From Iris pallida (lineage: Eukaryota; Streptophyta; Magnoliopsida; Asparagales; Iridaceae), in assembly GCA_029216955.1 (NCBI GenBank), contig JANAVB010009598.1:25709630-25773629 (forward strand): a DNA stretch of 64,000 nucleotides. Direction: 5' to 3'. Below, piece by piece: positions 60,320-64,000 of this stretch. The notes beneath the pieces were generated by a model. That model made no database searches. It had not been told where the DNA came from and worked only from the letters and a program-made list of their open reading frames with translations. Position numbers and translations under genes: made by a program. Positions within the stretch are counted from its first letter, which is position 1. Each line of letters begins with the position of its first letter.

Positions 60320-60960
60320 CACTATAGAACACATCTCCAATACAAAAATATGAGATTAAACATGTAATAATTCATTCATACATAACAACAACACATAGTG
60401 TGTCCAAATTTGGGGTTTTCCCACATGGACACAACCACAACACAAAGGACACTCCTATGACCTCCAAATAGACACGAAATGGACACAAATGGAGATACAA
60501 CCATGGGGGTCATTCCTATGGGTTCAAAATAGACCTATATGCATGAGGAAATGAAAAGGAGAAGGGATTTATACCTCCCGGTAGATCGAATCGAAAAAAA
60601 AACCTTTCCGGAGCGACACCGACACGTAGAGATTTCAAAAGGACACGAACGAGCTCCGAATCCTCCCAAACTTGGGTAGCTTCCTCCTTGGCTAGAATGG
60701 AGAAGGAAAGAAGAAGATTTGGTGGCAAAATAGAAGGATTTAGTGGAGAAATTGCTAGGAATTGCTCTCTAGAAATTTGGGGAAGAACAAGAGAGAGAGT
60801 GTGGATGAGAATAATTAAATGATCTTGAGCCTATCCTCTCCCAAAGTGGCTGGCCATATGGGGCTATTTGTCCTATTATGGTAAGGTCCAAAATGCCTCC
60901 ACTAACCTATTCTATTAGTATTAGGAAAGGGCTAATTGGTTGGGGCTAAATTAGTGATTC

Positions 60961-60965
60961 TAAAG
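60961..60965. repeat. Candidate target-site duplication of element E (TAAAG)
   Basis: TAAAG directly before TGTCACAACCCG. The intact sequence in the D 3' LTR (ttctaaagtctct) continues differently. The right copy would be outside the window. Confidence 0.5.
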
Positions 60966-61654
60966 TGTCACAACCCGCACCCACTGTGAGGGTACGAAAA
61001 CGTAACAACGCCCAGCCTACGCCGCAGTGTCGGCAGTAGAACGCTGTCCTAGGTCAATATCTAACAATATAAAGGTACCTGTACAGTATATACACTCCGA
61101 ATGGAGGTGACATGATAATATACAGTCTCAATCACATCTAAGATAGAATATTGAAAATAATAGATAGATAGATACTGGAATAAAGATCCACATGATACAA
61201 TCAGAGAGAAAGAGTCTAAGTGTCTACTGCCATACAAACAGAATATCCAACTCAATACAAGTCTCTAAAACTGAAATGAAAGAATATACAATCAGATCTC
61301 AAATGACAGAAAATGTAAACCTAGACTAGGGAGCCTCAGTCTCTAAGCTAGTGGACCAGGCTAGAAATCTGGGTCACACATGTCATCTACAGCTGTCCCA
61401 TAGTAGGTGTCTATGCAGGCCTCCTCCTCATCCTCTGTAATATTTTCAATAGGTCCAGTCAGGACGGGAGCGAGCACAAAACATCTCACGCAGTTCATAA
61501 CGAGTAAGGAAATATAAAGCATACAATAGAGTAAAGTACATGAAACGCTGAAAGAAGAAGATATATGAAAAACAGTAGAGATTTGATAACAGGAAATATC
61601 TAAATATGATAAGTAAGAACTGTAAGGAACATGTGATTTTAGAGTACAATCTGG

Positions 61655-61890
61655 TTATGTAAATGGGCTAGGAAAATGCAATGGTAACTCCATTGTACAT
61701 GGGTGTACAATAGACATATACAATAGTTATACAATGTTGTACAATAGGATTTGAGTACATAACCAATTCTACTCCCCCTCCCCAATCAATACACAAGGAT
61801 CTACTCCAGTTACGTTATCTTATACAATAGTGTACAATGTTATACAATGGATGTACAATGTTATACAATAGTGTACAATGGTCTATCCCT
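61655..61890. repeat. TACAAT/TGTACAAT repeat array in E
   Basis: About 15 copies of (g)tacaatg/tatacaat in two clusters (61690-61750 and 61828-61890), many as tgtacaatgttatacaat. TGTACA is palindromic. Confidence 0.75.
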
Positions 61891-62264
61891 GGGGCTCATG
61901 TGATAATGAGAGTACAATATGCACAATGAGTATACAAGGATATGGGTATTCAATAAATACAATATGGAAGTGAAACGTACGTCACAATATGTATTTAGTG
62001 AATACAAGGAGATAACATCTCAAAAGGAGATCCATATAGTACCAATCCGTGATAACGGTCGTGTCAGCATCAAGTACAGTAATCTAGAGCAAGAATGTAA
62101 ATCCATACAAGTATGAAACGGTCAGAGAATGTACTCGCCTGATAGCCTGAGTGTCTGAAGAGAATATACTGTCCAAGGAGTGGTGTCTGTCTCCTATAGA
62201 ACAGTACAAGTCACAACAAGTCTAAAATGATAAAATGAAGTTCTACTATGCATTCTACATGAAA

Positions 62265-62420
62265 CTAGGTCAATCTAGGCCAAAGTCAACTCTTGGTCAA
62301 CTTGACTGGTCAAACTAGGTCAATTAGGTCAAGTCCTAGCCCAACAAGTCTACTAAGTCTCACTAGGCCTAACCAAGCCTAGTCTAGCAATCGCACACCA
62401 ATCACAAGGCTATACAAGCC
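62265..62420. repeat. ggtcaa-type short repeats in E
   Basis: Clustered aggtcaa/agtcaac/taggtcaat words, also present in D's LTR at 13315-13420 and 58845-58960. This is an ancestral feature of the D/E family. Confidence 0.6.
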
Positions 62421-64000
62421 TAGACAAACTATCACACATATACCTTTAGGCTATGCCACTACACTATCTACAACATACCTCATTACTAGTCACACTAGGC
62501 TATATATAAAATATACATATTAGTATATAGGCTCCTCATAAATACCACACATATACAATATCACATATATACATATAGGCTCTTACACACATACAACCAC
62601 ATATATACAAGGCTGATTGTTGGACAGGTTTTAGGGGTGTCAAGTTGAAGGCTGATGTGGGGCTAGAACAGGATGGTTAGGAACAGGTTTTGGCCTACAA
62701 TGGTTTGTACAATGGAGGAAAACCATATATCTGATTTGTGGTCAAATAGGGACTAATATAGAGGCAAATAGGATAGCAAGTAAGGGGGGTTACATGGGCT
62801 GTGATGGGGTATTATAGGACTGAGTTTTAGGAGCAAGAGGGACTGATTACACTGCAATGTGGTGGCTGTCATTTAGGACAGCAAATAGGTTGTGTAGACT
62901 GGTTTGGAAGGGACAGCCAACAGTGTTGAAGAGGCTTGAAATGGGACTGAATTGGCATGCTTCAGGACAGGTTTTAGGATATTTTAGGGGCTAAACAAGG
63001 GGTGAAATGGGGTGGTTAGATGACTGAAATGTGGCTGTTATTTAGGCTTGTGTGTGTGTGTAAAGAGTGTGCATATGAGGGGTGTACCTGTGACAGTGTG
63101 TGTGAAGCAAATGCAGGAATGAAGTGAATAAGTGAGCAGTGTCACATGTATGCAGTAATGTTAATAACAGGGAAAGGAGACTGTGTGTGGACAGCCAGTG
63201 TTCACAAGGATTCAAAGTGTGTGTATGCATACATTGTGTGTGCAGGCAGGAAATAACAGGAAGGGGAAACAACAGTGTGCATATATTGGGATACATGTCA
63301 ATGAAGAATTTAAACAAACCCATTTGAATCTCAGGTTTTTGAAGAAACCCCAAACATTGGAGGAACACACAGGAAAGGGAATCAGCACTATGTTTAAAGA
63401 GCAGTGAAGGGAAAGGGTGTGCAGGCATTAGAGGAAAGCTGTAAACTTGTAAGTTGTGCAGGAAATACATATATGTGCAGAAAAAATCAACAGTGAAGAG
63501 AAAGGAAATCAGTAAAACATTTAACAACAGTCAAAGTATCATGAAGTCAAGAAGACATGGCCTATTCTCAGATTTCAGATTTGAACTATCACAGGTATTC
63601 ACAAACAAATAATTCTCAGAATTTCATGTAGTATGTTAAGGGTTCTCAGGTTTTAAACATTACACTTGGGCAGTTCAGTTATAAAGAAAAATAGGATTGA
63701 CAAAGAATGAAGAATTATTAACATCTAAGACTCATTCAATATCCAAAATCATACTCCACATGTACCAACATCCCCACACATAAACCTTAACATGATAACT
63801 AGCTATTTAGCAAACAAACTCTAACTATCAATGTTATTAATCATTAAGAAAACTGGAAGAAAGAGAACAGTGTTCACTGATAGGAAGTATCAGTTGATTG
63901 GGAAATTTCCCCAATCCACATCACAAATCTAATCTAAATGAAAATTCAAACTTAACAGAGGTTAATACACATGTCCAGCATATTAGATTAACAATTATAT

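Larger units (their letters stand above)
12128..60965 (-). mobile_element. Element D: pol-less LTR retrotransposon with ~4.1 kb LTRs, hosting C, A and E
   Basis: On the minus strand D reads 5' LTR (starting beyond E, ending at 57657), PBS, ~2.05 kb body, polypurine tract at 55604 and 3' LTR (55603 down to 12128). The 3' LTR is split by A (44063-54326) and C (14643-43729); joining the pieces gives about 4.1 kb. The two LTR copies align closely on both sides of each insertion, e.g. 43735-44062 plus 54332 onward against 59771 onward. D is inserted in the integrase of H; acttc (12123-12127) is a possible target duplication. Its outer end is past E and outside the window. Confidence 0.85.
57657..60965 (-). 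repeat. 5' LTR of D (partial, cut by E)
   Basis: Contains the empty sites of C (~59769) and of A (~60090-60100), which prove the nested order. The single copy of the 317-bp segment is at 59233-59500, and an (AT)n run unique to this copy lies at 60268-60315. E interrupts it at 60966; the remaining ~0.45 kb is outside the window. Confidence 0.9.
60966..64000 (-). mobile_element. Element E: LTR of a D-related retrotransposon, inserted in D (runs off the window)
   Basis: Starts TGTCACAACCCGCACCC and follows D's LTR terminus closely for ~100 bp (cgtaacaacgcccagcctacg, gtagaacgctgtcctaggtc), then diverges, sharing scattered blocks such as ggtcaggacgggagcgagcac and tactcccccatcccc. No PBS, gag or pol is seen up to 64000, so at least 3.0 kb belongs to an LTR or solo LTR. 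The segment 62600-63700 is GT-rich and has no recognisable coding signal; the frame 63042-63527 (minus) is low-complexity. Confidence 0.75.

Noticed and set aside
60516..60728. Short minus-strand frame with MPPNLLLSFSILAKEE start
   Set aside because: The D 3' LTR has the same sequence at 54740-54960 but with the frame broken; LTR sequence, likely leader region, not a gene.
63042..63527. 161-codon minus-strand frame in E
   Set aside because: Leu/Phe/His-rich low-complexity translation of GT-rich DNA with no start context or homologous motif; part of the LTR.

Overview
The window is a stack of nested plant LTR retrotransposons (Ty3/gypsy). I found no host gene, no rRNA or tRNA gene and no unique genic sequence. 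The chromodomain-type integrases (Tekay/Del-like), one Tat/Ogre-like element with an archaeal-type second RNase H, long AT tracts and heavy transition decay all suggest intergenic or pericentromeric heterochromatin of a seed plant with a large genome. The species cannot be named from this.

I call the elements G, H, D, C, B, F, A and E. From left to right: G (1-4067, + strand, partial) is an LTR with an initiator-Met PBS and a non-coding body. H (4068-12127, +) is a Tat-like element with a short LTR, gag, RT, RNase H, aRNH and integrase; it is cut near the integrase catalytic Glu by D. D (minus strand) is a nearly pol-less element with ~4.1 kb LTRs. Its 3' LTR lies in three pieces (12128-14642, 43730-44062, 54327-55603), its body is 55604-57656 and its 5' LTR starts at 57657. 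C (14643-43729, +, TSD TACAT) sits in D's 3' LTR and is a Tekay-like gag-pol element. C carries B (17157-26642, minus, TSD GGGAA) in its left LTR and F (29810-37819, minus, TSD CAGAT) inside its RT. A (44063-54326, +, TSD CGCTT) is a second Tekay-like gag-pol element in D's 3' LTR, 333 bp from C. E (60966 to the window edge, minus) is an LTR inserted in D's 5' LTR. The deepest visible nesting is G > H > D > C > B or F, five levels.

A, C and H keep recognisable gag-pol but all are dead (nonsense codons, frameshifts, lost catalytic Asp or Glu). B, F and D keep LTRs, PBS and polypurine tract but little or no pol, so they must have moved with proteins supplied in trans. B retains a gag closely resembling A's, which makes it a gag-only (TR-GAG type) partner of an A-like helper. 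A, B, C and D share a PBS that appears to match the tRNA-Ile 3' end, set 7-9 nt inside the LTR; F and G use the usual initiator-Met PBS. Several LTR families carry a family-specific array of short repeats built on a small palindrome; F also has one in its body, with a ~36 bp period.
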